DNA from: Nemertoderma westbladi
Lineage: Eukaryota > Xenacoelomorpha > Nemertodermatida > Nemertodermatidae
Direction: 5' to 3'
NCBI GenBank assembly: GCA_032718475.1
Contig: JAUCBJ010008798.1
Coordinates: forward strand, 62,001 to 126,000
Length of the DNA: 64,000 nucleotides
Made by a program: the position numbers and the translations under genes. Each line of letters begins with the position of its first letter. The stretch's first letter is position 1. Shown here in pieces: positions 53,438 through 64,000 of this stretch. The notes below the pieces were generated by a model that saw only the letters and a list, made by a program, of their open reading frames with translations, was not told where the DNA came from and did no database searches.

Positions 53438-54123
53438 GTACTGATATTGGGCCTAACCCTAAACCCATTCAGCCTTGGCCTTTGCTGTATTCTGGTATTG
53501 GATAACGCTGTAAATGTGTGGTGTACTGGTTATGATATGCTTATCTGCTTATAGCAAGCATTAGGGATTAGGGCCAATCTGCAATACTGCAATAGTAGGG
53601 TTAACTCTGTAACTCGCCAAATTCCGGCCACCAAGCACTTCCGGACAGGGTGTTCAAATTATGGACAATTAGCCTTACGACAGTCTGACAGTACGATATT
53701 TATTCCCTTATGTTTCCTGTCCTATTCAAATTCCGGACAATGTTGACCTTGACAACAACAACAACGCAGTCTCGCTACCGGTACGAGCAGTTGCGGGAGA
53801 AGTTCTATTTTCGAGTGAGTTTAAATTTCAACTTTATTTTACTACAGTACTACCGCAGACCGGCAGTCAGGCAGATGCCTAACAGCCTAAAGGCTAGGCT
53901 ACTGTTACCGGATGCCTTGCCTACTGTCCTACAAGTCTACAACACAAAAAAAACGCGAGCGAAGGCTGGAAGGGAGAGGAATTTTTTAACTGATAAAAAT
54001 CTTGGTTGGATGAAAATCACAGCCTGATGCTGGTGTTTTCAAATTTGGTGTCTGTAGGCCGGTTCAGGTTTTCAAAAGTTCGCACCATCTGATCTGACTG
54101 TCTGACCATCTGACCATGCATGG
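53438..54123. other. region without a recognised gene
   Basis: A frame of 105 codons at 53710-54027 has no recognisable feature and is not supported. CCATGCATGG at 54114-54123 ends the stretch and is repeated after the foldback element. Confidence 0.4.
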
Positions 54124-56699
54124 GGGTCCTACTAATTACCCCAATCTACCCCAACCTACCACAAACTACCACAATCTACCGCAATCTACCCCAACAATTC
54201 GATAGAGGCATCTAATTACCACAATATTATTTTACATTGGCATCTAATTACCACAATATACAGAACTCAAGTGTCTATTTACCACAAGACTACACTGCAT
54301 CTAATTACCACAATATTATTTTACTTTGGTATCTAATTTCCACAATATACAGAACTCAAGTGTCTATTTACCACAAGACTGCAAGACTACACTGCATCTA
54401 ATTACCACAATATTATTTTACAATGGCATCTAATTACCACAATATACAGAACTCAAGTGTCTATTTACCACAAGACTACACACTGCATCTAATTACCACA
54501 ATATTATTTTACACTGCGTCTAATTCTGTAATTACCACCATATACAGAACTCGTGTCTATTTACCACAAGACTACACTGCATCTAATTACCACAATATTA
54601 TTTTACAATGGCATTACCACAATATACAGTACGGTAGTTATTAATACTCAGTGTCTAATTACCACAAGACTTCACTAACGTATAATACCACAATATACAG
54701 AACGCAAGTATCTAATCACAACAATATTATTTTTTAGGTTTGACAAATATATTGGAATGACAAATCTAAACGCTCAATCGAAGTACGAATTCATTGATGT
54801 GTCTCTATTATTTGTACCTTTGTGGCTAATGGGCTTGATAATGGAGCTGATTATTCGTTGATTCGCTACTGATGACTGTAATGAGTATTAAAAAATACTC
54901 CTAATGAAATTTAACTTAAGAAACTAAATGTTATTTATTGTCTTACAAAACTAAATGTTTTATTTCTTATTTAATATACATGTTGTACAGTATGTCGTTT
55001 ATTTACTTGTCATTTATGATTTCATCACATAAACAAATACACAAATGTTTTAATAATTTTATGCTTCACTAACTACAATCATAATCTTTAAAACACCCAC
55101 CAACTCTGATATTACTTAATTCTATTTACCTTTTAACTTAGGCCTATCTGTGATCTCTGATGCTATTCGGTGATTGTCTTACATGACTTTATAATTGATA
55201 AAATTTAATTTAACGAGCGCAACTAGGCTAATGAAGGATAAGAGTATTGTAAAACTAAAAATTTCATACTTAACTTAAATAGCCTTAATTAGAAGGTTTA
55301 CAAATGGCAATTAAAGTGTGTAAGGGCAAACTGAAATGGATCTCTATTTTTACAACTAGTTTATCACAAACTGATAGCATCGCCTTCACTCATATATATT
55401 TTAGGAAAGACAGTTTTCGTACTGTATGCTAATAGAGCTAATATTAGTATAATGTACTTTCTAATATAGGCTCACTTGCTGTGCGAAGGCATCACAAACT
55501 TGTAAATGTTGCTTATGATATAAATATCATTCTCCACTGCCAATTGTCATATGTCCTACAGTAAACTGTGCCCACATATCCCAGAGCACAACAGAACCCT
55601 TGCCCTTGGAATATATTTACAAGCCCTGCCCAGCAGACTGATCAATGCCCGTTCAGAAAATGTACTGTACTTTATTTTATTTTTTCAATTATAATTTTAG
55701 CTTTTGCCAACAATTCCCTCGACTGTAAATTTGTATTTTATTTTATTTATTAATGTTTGTGTGTAATTAAATTTTATCAATTATAAAGTCATGTAAGACA
55801 ATCACCGAATAACATCAGAGATCACAGATAGGCCTAAGTTAAAGGTAATTCGAATTAAGTAATATCAGCGTTGGTGGGTGTTTTAAAGATGATTGTAGTT
55901 AGTGAAACATACAATTATTAAAAGCATTTGTGTTATTTGTTTACGTAATGAAATCGTAAATGACAAGTTAATAAACGACATACTGTACAACATGTATATT
56001 AAATAGGACAATAAATAAGATTTAGTTTCGTAAGTTAAATTTCATTAGGAGTATTTTTTAATACGCATTACAGTCATCAGTAGCAAATCCACGAATAATC
56101 AGCTCCGTTATCAAGCCCATTTGCCACAAAGGTACAAATAATCGAGACACATCAATGAATTCGTACATCGGTTGAGCGTTTACATTTGTCATTCCAATAC
56201 ATTTGTCAAACCTAAAAAATAATAATGTTTTTGATTAGACACTTGCGTTCTGTATATTGTGGTAATTAGACATTAGTGAAGTCTTGTGGTAATTAGACAC
56301 TGAGTATTTAATAACTACCGTACTGTATATTGTGGTAATTAGATGCCATTGTAAAATAATATTGTGGTAATTAGATGCAGTGCAGTCTTGTGGTAAATAG
56401 ACACTTGAGTTCTGTATATTGTGGTACTTAGATGCCATTGTAAAATAATATTGTGGTAATTAGAGGCAGTGTAGTCTTGTGGTAAGACACTTGAGTTCTG
56501 TATATTGTGGTAATTAGACGCAGTGTAAAATAATATTGTGGTAATTAGATGCAGTGTGTAGTCTTGTGGTAAATAGACACTTGAGTTCTGTATATTGTGG
56601 TAATTAGATGCCATCGTAAAATAATATAGATCGGTAGATTGTGGTAGTTTGTGGTAGGTTGGGGTAGATTGTGGTAGGTTGGGGTAATTAGTAGGACCG
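54124..56699. mobile_element. 2.6 kb foldback element with ~1 kb arms
   Basis: The outer ends are GGGTCCTACTAATTACCCC and its inverse. The arms run about 54124-55215 and 55763-56699 and match inverted along their whole length, leaving a loop of about 550 bp. The outer 600 bp of each arm is built of short tandem units of TCTAATTACCACAATATTAT type. The inner part is unique sequence (for example TCTGTGATCTCTGATG at 55147 and its inverse near 55815). CCATGCATGG stands on both sides and may be a 10-bp target duplication. No transposase is present. Confidence 0.85.
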
Positions 56700-56709
56700 C
56701 CATGCATGG

Positions 56710-56879
56710 TATCTGGCTGTCAGACTGTCTGGCATCCACCAGTCCAGTCTTACCACAGTCTGACAGTACCAGTTAGGAACACTGGTCACTTTCTGGCTGG
56801 AGCTCAGCCACAAATTATCCACATATGCATATTTACAGCCAGAAAGTGTCCATGCAACCACTATTTGTCCTTACTAACT
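56710..56879. other. short spacer
   Basis: Contains CAGTCTGACAGTACCAG-type short repeats, no gene. Confidence 0.4.
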
Positions 56880-57430
56880 CCACCTATGACCTACTGGCTC
56901 CAGAAGTCGAGGAAATCCTGCCAAGTACCTAACTGATCTAGACTTTGCTGATGACTTAGGAGTACTCTCAGAATCACTAGAGCAGCTCCTCAGCTCATTA
57001 GAACATGCTGCTTCTAGTGTTGGTCTTTTTATTAACTCCAGAAAGACCAAAATTTTGACAGTTAACTTTGAAAGTCCTCAGCAAGTCTCTAATCGGATGA
57101 GCATAAGCTCAAAAGATGGTATGCTTGAGCATGTGGATGACTTATGTTACAGTGTTACCTGGGATCATGGATCCGGAAGTCAGGTGAGGACCTTCGAATA
57201 CGTAAGGGAAAGGCATGGGCAGCCTTGAATTGTGAATAGGCTTTCCAGGATGTGGAAGTCACCGAGAATTAATCGAAAACTTAAGGTCCGATTATTTAGA
57301 GCAGCAGTAGTTCCAGTACTCCTCTATGGGAGTCCACGCTGGGCTCTAACTGCTGAGGACACCAAATCTCTGGATGGCACATTCACAAGAATGCTACTCC
57401 TGCCAGGTCCAGCATGTACCATATGTTAAT
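56880..57430 (+). mobile_element. LINE reverse-transcriptase fragment
   Basis: 56935-57090 encodes the RT catalytic region (LDFADDLGVLSESLEQ, with the (F/Y)ADD motif, then VGLFINSRKTKILTVN). 57232-57400 encodes KLKVRLFRAAVVPVLLYGS and the LTAEDTKSLDG segment. Stops and frameshifts lie between. It is the best preserved RT part of this LINE family in the window. Confidence 0.85.
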
Positions 57431-58812
57431 GACCCTGATAAAGAAGAGGTGATGTATGGATATGGAACATGCAGACATGGCAGATGGGTGGGGCATGGCC
57501 TTTGCTTCATAATTTTATATATATATATGGCCAGGTCATGATTGCATTGGATGTCTGGCTGGGATATTAAAATAGTCTGCGAGGATGTTGCACATTGTTG
57601 TAACGGAGGATCAGGTTTAGATCTATACATAAGTTTAAAGCACATTATCAAATTGAACTTTAATTGATGTATACTGCAGTAGGTAGTGGTTCCAAGTTCC
57701 AACTTTAGAGTCTCCAGTCTGCCAGTCGTATAGATCACGTCAACCTTTGCAGCAACATTTGTCTAGAAATGGGCTCCAAGAGTCCAAACTGTGGAAGAAT
57801 GATGGTACAGTATTCCAATTGACAGATAGAGCTAGGGCAGGCGAATAGGCCTATTACAAAAGTCTTCATCAGGCTGTCAGGAGAGGAATGGCTTCATTTG
57901 ATATACAAAGTTTTAAAGAGGACATCAACAACCAGAAAACATATTTTTTTCCGAAGATGTGTGATATGAATGACGAACAGAACAGATGAATGCCAGAATA
58001 TGTAAACTTCCAAATTCTGGAATTGATTCAACATCTACAAGAAATAGTAGGCCTTCCTGAGTCTGTGACTGTGCATCTGTGTGAGCTTGAATCTCACAAC
58101 AGTGAGGATTTGGTCTACTGTTCTTCTTACCAACAGTAAGGCTGTAAGGATAGCGAATTTCTCTAGTCTTCTGCATTTTTCTCACCAATCACTAACGGAG
58201 TTAACAATCATTAAAGTTATTGACTGTATGTTGCTGTGCTGTAAGGTTAAGCCTACCCTGCATACATGTCATGTCACAGGTTACACTGGTCAGCCATTCT
58301 CACCAAGCTCTATCTATAAGCACTAAGCAGCAGTACCGGTACTGTTGCAAATTCTTCCCTGCCTGCCTGCAATTCCCTTCCCTTCCCTTTCCCTTCCTAT
58401 TATTATTATATTATTATATATTATTATTATTATATTATTATTATTATAGTATTATCAGATTATACATTACAATTCATATCCCGTACCTGTGTTATTTTCG
58501 TGTATTGCATAAATAAAATTGTAACCTATGTTATTGAGATATCGTTTATTGTTTTGGTTAGAAAAGCCCACCACTGTAACCTGCCTGCCTGATCCTTTCC
58601 GTTAATGAAGAAATCTAGGGAGAAATCTGGGGAGTGTTCTCAGCCTAGGCTGAGAAGACTGGAGAGTCCTATTTGGCGGGGAGTTATCTCAGCCTGTCAC
58701 ACCGGTCTACTGTAGTACGAGAACTGAATGGACCCCGCTAGTCAGCTAGTGGGGGCTTACTTTTATGTTTAGCTCTGCCTTTTCTGTAGTAGTAGTAGAG
58801 TAGTCCTAGCAC
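57431..58812. other. region without a recognised gene
   Basis: Holds an AT microsatellite at about 57518-57530 and ATT-rich simple repeats at 58395-58450. No frame is supported. Confidence 0.5.
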
Positions 58813-59321
58813 GGGTTTGTCTTTTTACCGTATGTGTACGTATTTGGGGGTATTTGAAAGAGTTCCCGTAGCCTACCGCGTTGTCTACCGTATGTGGGAC
58901 GTATTTGCCCGTATTCAGGAAGCAGAATCAGTGGGCTGCTTACCGCTAACGGTACTGTACCTGGCAACCTGGCCTGTTTTAAGTGTTTTTATACTACGTG
59001 TTCTATGCTCCCGGTACAAGGCGACCTTTACTAACGTAGTACTAACTAACGTTAGTAAAGGTCGCCTTGTCCCGGTACCAGGGATTTGGAAATTCTCTGC
59101 GATTTTTTTTTTTTTTTTTTTTCAAGGATATCATTTAATATTATTTTTCATTATTATGAAATAATGGTAATAATTATTATGAAATGATGATAATAATTAT
59201 TATGAAATATAATGATAATAATTAATATGAAATAATTATAATAATTATTATGAAATAATCATAATAATTATTATACTGTTCGATGATGGCTGAAAGTTGA
59301 ATTGCCCCTCCAGTGTAATCA
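58813..59321. repeat. left member of an inverted repeat pair
   Basis: About 0.5 kb; its reverse complement is at 63066-63631. It includes a T run of about 22 near 59103 and an ATAATTATTATGA-type palindromic microsatellite. It differs from the right member by a 53-bp palindromic insertion. Confidence 0.9.
59018..59070. mobile_element. 53-bp palindromic insertion
   Basis: ACAAGGCGACCTTTACTAAC plus GT (59016-59037) is matched exactly, inverted, at 59049-59070, with an 11-base spacer. CCCGGTAC lies on both sides, while the right member of the repeat pair has CCCGGTAC once and no insert. This is what an insertion with an 8-bp target duplication leaves. Confidence 0.7.
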
Positions 59322-62300
59322 ACGAGCAGACGATAAAGGACGATTTAGTTTCTAACACTAAAGGTGCCCGCTATATTGTATGTTCTTTTTAAATACAAAT
59401 ACGACAAATAATGACATTTACTGTAGTTATGTGTTATACTTAAAAATCGCGTGTTGACGTTTCGGTAATTAATAAATAAAATAATTAAACTGATTGTTAT
59501 TGATAAAATAGGAATGTGAATAATATCAAAATAACCGTAGGGGCAATATTCATCATTGTTTTATAAAAAGGTATGATACTGTAGGTATACTTTGCGCATG
59601 TAGGCCTACTGTGCTTTTTAAATAACTACAGTATAGTTAGTACATACGTACATTCAAGTAAATCTAGTATAACACGAAGAGGGGCCTTCGCGCAGCACGT
59701 GATATGAACTTATGTTAAGTGTCAACTCGAAAGAAATATTTGCAAAATGTAAACATGTCCCCTAGTCACAATAACACCTAGAGGCTGGTTGAGTAATTGC
59801 AATCGATTTAAGACTTCACAATAACTCAGTCTGAGGTCTAGAATATATATAAATGTAATAAGAGGTCTAGAATATATGTGAATGTAAAAGTAAAAAAGCA
59901 GGCCTACATTTTCTTCGACTATTAGGCCAGGGATTAGGCACAAAGTCTGGCGACTTATTTCCAGTGCGGTCCCCCAGAACCCAGGCTGCAAATGGAGTGC
60001 ATAAATCGCAACGCGTTGTGCGCGGTTTTGAAATAGTATATATTCAGTTATATAGTAGTATATGAAATATTCCATGCGCGGTATATTATTAGATATTGCG
60101 CGGCTGAAAAATTGTGCGTGGGCGTTGTGCGCGGTTCAGTGGTGGTTTGCCGCCTGGCCCAGAACTATACTCCTCAGAGTAAACTTCAGGACTAATTTAA
60201 GGATGCAAGGCAGAGATGCGCCCTGGCTGTTCCCTTTAAAGCATTTCGTACCGAAACTAAAACTGCCCTGGCCCATGCGTAGATTGTACCCACGACCTAC
60301 TACAGTACTAGAGATGTGAATTCTATGCAATTCGCTCTCTAGCGGAAGACAAGAGAACTATAGACTGGTTAACCCCCTTTGAATGTCACAGCTAATGGTC
60401 TAGTACAGTACCGCTTTCAAATAACGTCGTATTGGATCCTAATAGGATCCTATTAGGATCCAAGTCACTGATTCACTACTATTGGAGTTATGATTTAATT
60501 GGAAATGAAATTTAGCCCAAATTACAGACTTGGAGGCACTTAGGATTTGACTTGGCTTTCATTTGGAATTTACTTGGAAATCGGCGCTTACTTTGATGTC
60601 TGGAAGGTGGACTGACTCAGTCTATGCTTGTGCTGGTCTACTTCTTCTCTATCCTGTCAATCATTAAGTTGTATAGAATGGACTATACTCAGCATAAAGT
60701 TTGCGTAGTGTTCAGTTCATTACATAGAGGTATGGATATCGATGGAAGATTACACTCCTACTGTACCTTGTATTGCCAGCCTCTGACGTAAATAATATTT
60801 AAAATATAAACTCTAATAGATGAAATCCACACACATCCGCACATTAGTTAACGTCCGTGGGCTGGTGGGCTCTGGAATAAATTAAAATCGTATTGAACTT
60901 ACAAATAAATGTAGGATCACACACTGTATTTATTACTATTGAACATATTTAGAGTAATAAAGAGTTTGTGTAATTATTAATAGAATAAATATTAGTTTAT
61001 TTTCATTTATTACAGTAGTTTAATTAATAATTAGACAGGGGCTAAAACTGGGCGACTAAATAAATGTATGTAATATTGAATGCTATATTTGCTACACCCA
61101 CAAAGCACATTACACTCTCCAAGCAGATTCCGTAACATGTCACAATCCGTATCGCTACCACTACGAAAAATAAATGACATAACATCATACAGGAATTAAC
61201 AGACCCTTATGAGTTTAGTGGCGGTTTGTAACAAACTTATCCTCTTGGCATATTGATATTAATATTAATTATAAATTATATTTATTATAACATTGAAATT
61301 GTAAAATCGCCAGATCTAAAAAGTTCGCACAATAATAATAATTAATAAAAGTTTGACGTCCGAATACAATCAGATTACGCTTTAGCAGCCCAACTACTTG
61401 TTGAGGCTCACTCAACGTGTTGGCGGACCTATTTTACACAAGCGGCGTTACCTTTACCGTATGGTAGTTAATGTGTCCAGATGTTGAGTTAAAGCTAGTA
61501 GGTGTACTTTGCATATTTAACATTAGCCTATGGGGAGTATCGTTGTTGTAAGATAGGTCAGGGGAAGGGAAATACAACTCAACCACTAGACAAAGCGGCT
61601 CTCTTTAACACTTTCAGCTATCCCGGGAGGTTGACTGAAACTGAGGGGACTGTTTTACATACGGTCATTTAATTTGGCTTAATTGTAAAGATTAAAAATA
61701 ATACTTTAATTATAACAGAAAGTTTTTATGTTTCAAGAAACTGCTATTCGCGTGTCATTTATCCCCCTGTCATTTAGCTTTAAATCATTTACGTAATGAT
61801 GTGTCATTTAAACTCATTAACATAATAATAGTTATACGGCATAGCAACTGGTCTGGTCGTCATGCTGTCTGTCATGGCTTTTCAGTAAATTTAATAATAT
61901 TTATATTAAGAACAGTTATTCTTAAAAACTAGTACTATAGGCCCTACTACCATGGAATCATAACAACAACAACAGGTATTGATAACATAAAAGTATTGCA
62001 AAAGGACAGTAGGCAAATTTCAATTCATGTCATTTAAATTAAGGGACGTAAAATTTAAATGTGCTTCCGTTTTTTAAATAGCTTATTTACAAATCGGCTA
62101 TTTCCATTTAGTTAAATGTCGCTTCGTGGAACAATCCCCCACCCCACACCATGGTATATTATTTTATAAACGGCCACATTTTGAAATTGAACTAATTATG
62201 GTACTGGTACATTATTAAATACACTTTTTTGATTTATTGAAAGTAAAAAAAAAACGTTTTTTTGTTAAAAAAAATTAATGTTCTAATTAATTACATTTCA

Positions 62301-63065
62301 AAGTAATTTTCATGGTATTAATAATAATATTGAATTAAAATACATAGCCACCCACAGGTTATTTAGTTGTGACTCGGCAAGACAAGCTACGCAATATCCA
62401 ATCACGTTGGTCAGTGTACCCAGAAAAAATTACATAATTCATTATATTACATCAGAGTCAGAGTGCCTATCTTATTTATGCTATCTTTCATTGGTATATA
62501 TTGAACCCTGCTTGACAGGCAAGGCACAGCGACGTCGTCTAATCAAAGCACAGAAACCAAGGCAGGAGCCAGTGGGCGCCCCCCCTGCAGTGGTCAATTG
62601 GGCTCCATTTCATTGCTTTACATTACAGACTATTAAACTGGTTGAGAGATTATATAATATAGGCCTAAGTAATAAGCTGGCTTTCTAAGAACATTGTATG
62701 ATATTATGATGCCTTATCATGGGGGCGGGGGGGGGGGGGGGGGGGGGGTGCCTGAGGGAATTATTGGTAGTGTGGCTGGAGGCCTGGCTACAACACTTTG
62801 ATGGGGTATATGGTCTCCTTTCTACTACTTATTTTCTTTGGCAACCTGCCTGGGATAATGTGGATTGTATCTGGTCTGGGGTCGGGCTCCTTTCCAAAGC
62901 AACTTCAACTTCGAATATTTTCTAATATTCGGTTTATTGCACTTGTCATTATAATTTTTTTAATTTAACGGAACTTGACGATGGCAAAATGCTCTCAGAG
63001 TTAGTGTAAGTTGGAATCTCCACGGTAGGGTCCCGGGACCCTGGGACCCTACCCTCGCTACGCTA
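59322..63065. other. region between the inverted repeats, no recognised gene
   Basis: Mostly AT-rich. Landmarks: CTTCGCGCAGCACGT at 59688; a GCGCGGT cluster at 60020-60140; the 60337-60408 repeat shared with 42192; a 32-bp palindrome at 60432-60463; a run of 22 G at 62727-62748; and TCCCGGGACCCTGGGACCCT near 63030. Small frames (62407-62688 and others) show no family resemblance. Confidence 0.45.
60432..60463. other. 32-bp perfect palindrome with three GGATCC sites
   Basis: Starts TTGGATCCTAATAGGA and is exactly self-complementary around the middle GGATCC. Confidence 0.95.
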
Positions 63066-63631
63066 GTGATTACACTGGAGGGGCAATTCAACTTTCAGCC
63101 ATCATCGAACAGTATAATAATTATTATGATTATGATTATAATTATTTCATAATAATTATTATCATTATATTTCATAATAATTATTATCATCATTTCATAA
63201 TAATTATTATGATTATTTTATAATAATTATTATCATTATATTTCATAATAATTATTATCATCATTTCATAATAATTATTATCATTATATTTCATAATAAT
63301 TATTATCATCATTTCATAATAATTATTACCATTATTTCATAATAATGATAAATAATATTAAATGATATCCTTGAAAAAAAAAAGAAAATAAAACTCGCAG
63401 AGAATTTCCAAACCCCTGGTACCGGGAGCATAGAACACGTAGTATAAAAACACTTAAAAAAAAACAGGCCAGGTTGCCTTGTCAGGTACAGTACCGTTAG
63501 CGGTAAGCAGTGCACTGATTCTGCTTCCTGAATACGGGCAAATACGTCCCACATACGGTAGACAACGGTAGGCTACGGGAACTCTTTCAAATACCCCCAA
63601 ATACGTACACATACGGCAAAAAGACAAACCC
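63066..63631. repeat. right member of the inverted repeat pair
   Basis: Reverse complement of 58813-59321. It has a longer ATAATTATTATCATTAT microsatellite and lacks the 53-bp insert. It ends 57 bp before the glyoxalase start codon, so it probably lies in that gene's promoter or 5' untranslated region. Confidence 0.9.
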
Positions 63632-63687
63632 CTGAAACTGTACTGTCTGACTGTACTGGTACCTGGGTACGGTACACAACACACACC

Positions 63688-64000
63688 ATGGCAAAACCAC
63701 TTTCCTCTTTCATTGGATTATCCGACGACGATGTCAAGTCATTATGCGTGGAGCCGGATGAATCAACCGTAGAATTCATCATGCAACAGACTATGTACCG
63801 CATAAAAGACCCCCGTAGATCGCTACCCTTCTACACTGAGGTCCTGGGGATGCGTTTGCTGCACAAAGGGGATTTCCCTTCCATGTCTTTCTCCCTGTAC
63901 TTTATGGGCTTTGCGAACCCCGCGGATATTCCTTCGGATAGGAAGAAGCGAATCGTTTGGTTGTGTCAGCAGAAAGGCGTCATCGAGTTGACGCACAATT
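63688..64000 (+). CDS. GLO1: glyoxalase I (lactoylglutathione lyase), 5' part
   Basis: An open frame of 104 codons running off the window. It converts the methylglyoxal-glutathione hemithioacetal to S-lactoylglutathione in the cytosol. QQTMYRIKDPRRSLPFYTEV and GMRLLHKGDFPSMSFSLYF are characteristic, and the zinc/catalytic residues Gln34 and Glu100 (in IELTHN) fall exactly at human GLO1 numbers. The ATG (CACACCATGG) has a good context. No intron interrupts the visible part, although animal homologues usually have one or more here. The second half, with the remaining metal ligands, is outside the window. Confidence 0.95.
   Translation, partial: MAKPLSSFIGLSDDDVKSLCVEPDESTVEFIMQQTMYRIKDPRRSLPFYTEVLGMRLLHKGDFPSMSFSLYFMGFANPADIPSDRKKRIVWLCQQKGVIELTHN

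Overview
The window looks like a stretch of an AT-rich genome of an invertebrate animal, probably a bilaterian. The host proteins are plainly animal-type: a SIRT6-class sirtuin, an AP180/PICALM clathrin-assembly protein and glyoxalase I, whose key residues fall at the same numbers as in the human proteins. The repeat fauna (BEL/Pao, Ty3/gypsy, hAT, Mutator-like, foldback elements, a Ceph/Meta-type tRNA-SINE) also fits a metazoan. The species cannot be named from this sequence alone. The two complete host genes, and the visible part of the third, have no introns.

Layout. 1-0.8 kb: LINE remnant. 2.9-4.1 kb: truncated BEL-like gag fragment. 4.1-23.3 kb: a roughly 19 kb BEL/Pao-type unit bounded by two 1.2 kb LTR-like direct repeats. 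It has a long leader (38-bp minisatellite, a duplicated 290-bp block with an apparent RNA fold), a gag-protease ORF, a 403-bp tandem duplication that breaks the protease frame, a pol ORF (RT, RNase H, integrase, C-terminal domain), a 1.65 kb spacer, and a 1342-codon ORF of unknown function with three C-terminal zinc knuckles. 24.1-26.0 kb: intronless SIRT6 (minus strand) with a tail made of about 30 copies of a 9-residue repeat. 26.4-29.2 kb: nested DNA elements, with a SINE inside a hAT element (perfect 8-bp target duplication) inside an older TIR element. 29.8-38.1 kb: a very young, apparently intact Ty3/gypsy element inserted between two inverted repeat arms. 38.5-41.3 kb: LINE fragments and a decayed Mutator-like element whose termini carry GGGGCGATAA arrays. 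43.7-44.5 kb: another TIR element. 48.96-49.25 kb: 37-bp satellite. 49.9-52.1 kb: GC-rich intronless AP180/PICALM gene (minus strand). 52.3-53.4 kb: TIR element with GGGGTGACTTGATACA motifs. 54.1-56.7 kb: 2.6 kb foldback element. 56.9-57.4 kb: LINE fragment. 58.8-63.6 kb: an inverted pair of ~0.5 kb repeats. 63.7 kb to the end: 5' part of a glyoxalase I gene.

How it fits together. Most of the window is transposable-element sequence, repeatedly nested, and the three host genes sit as compact islands. The least explained protein-coding sequence is the large unknown ORF at 17.7-22.0 kb inside the BEL-type unit. The best candidate for a currently mobile element is the gypsy element (803-bp LTRs with one difference noticed by eye, uninterrupted 1798-codon ORF that begins inside its own LTR and reads through the primer-binding site).
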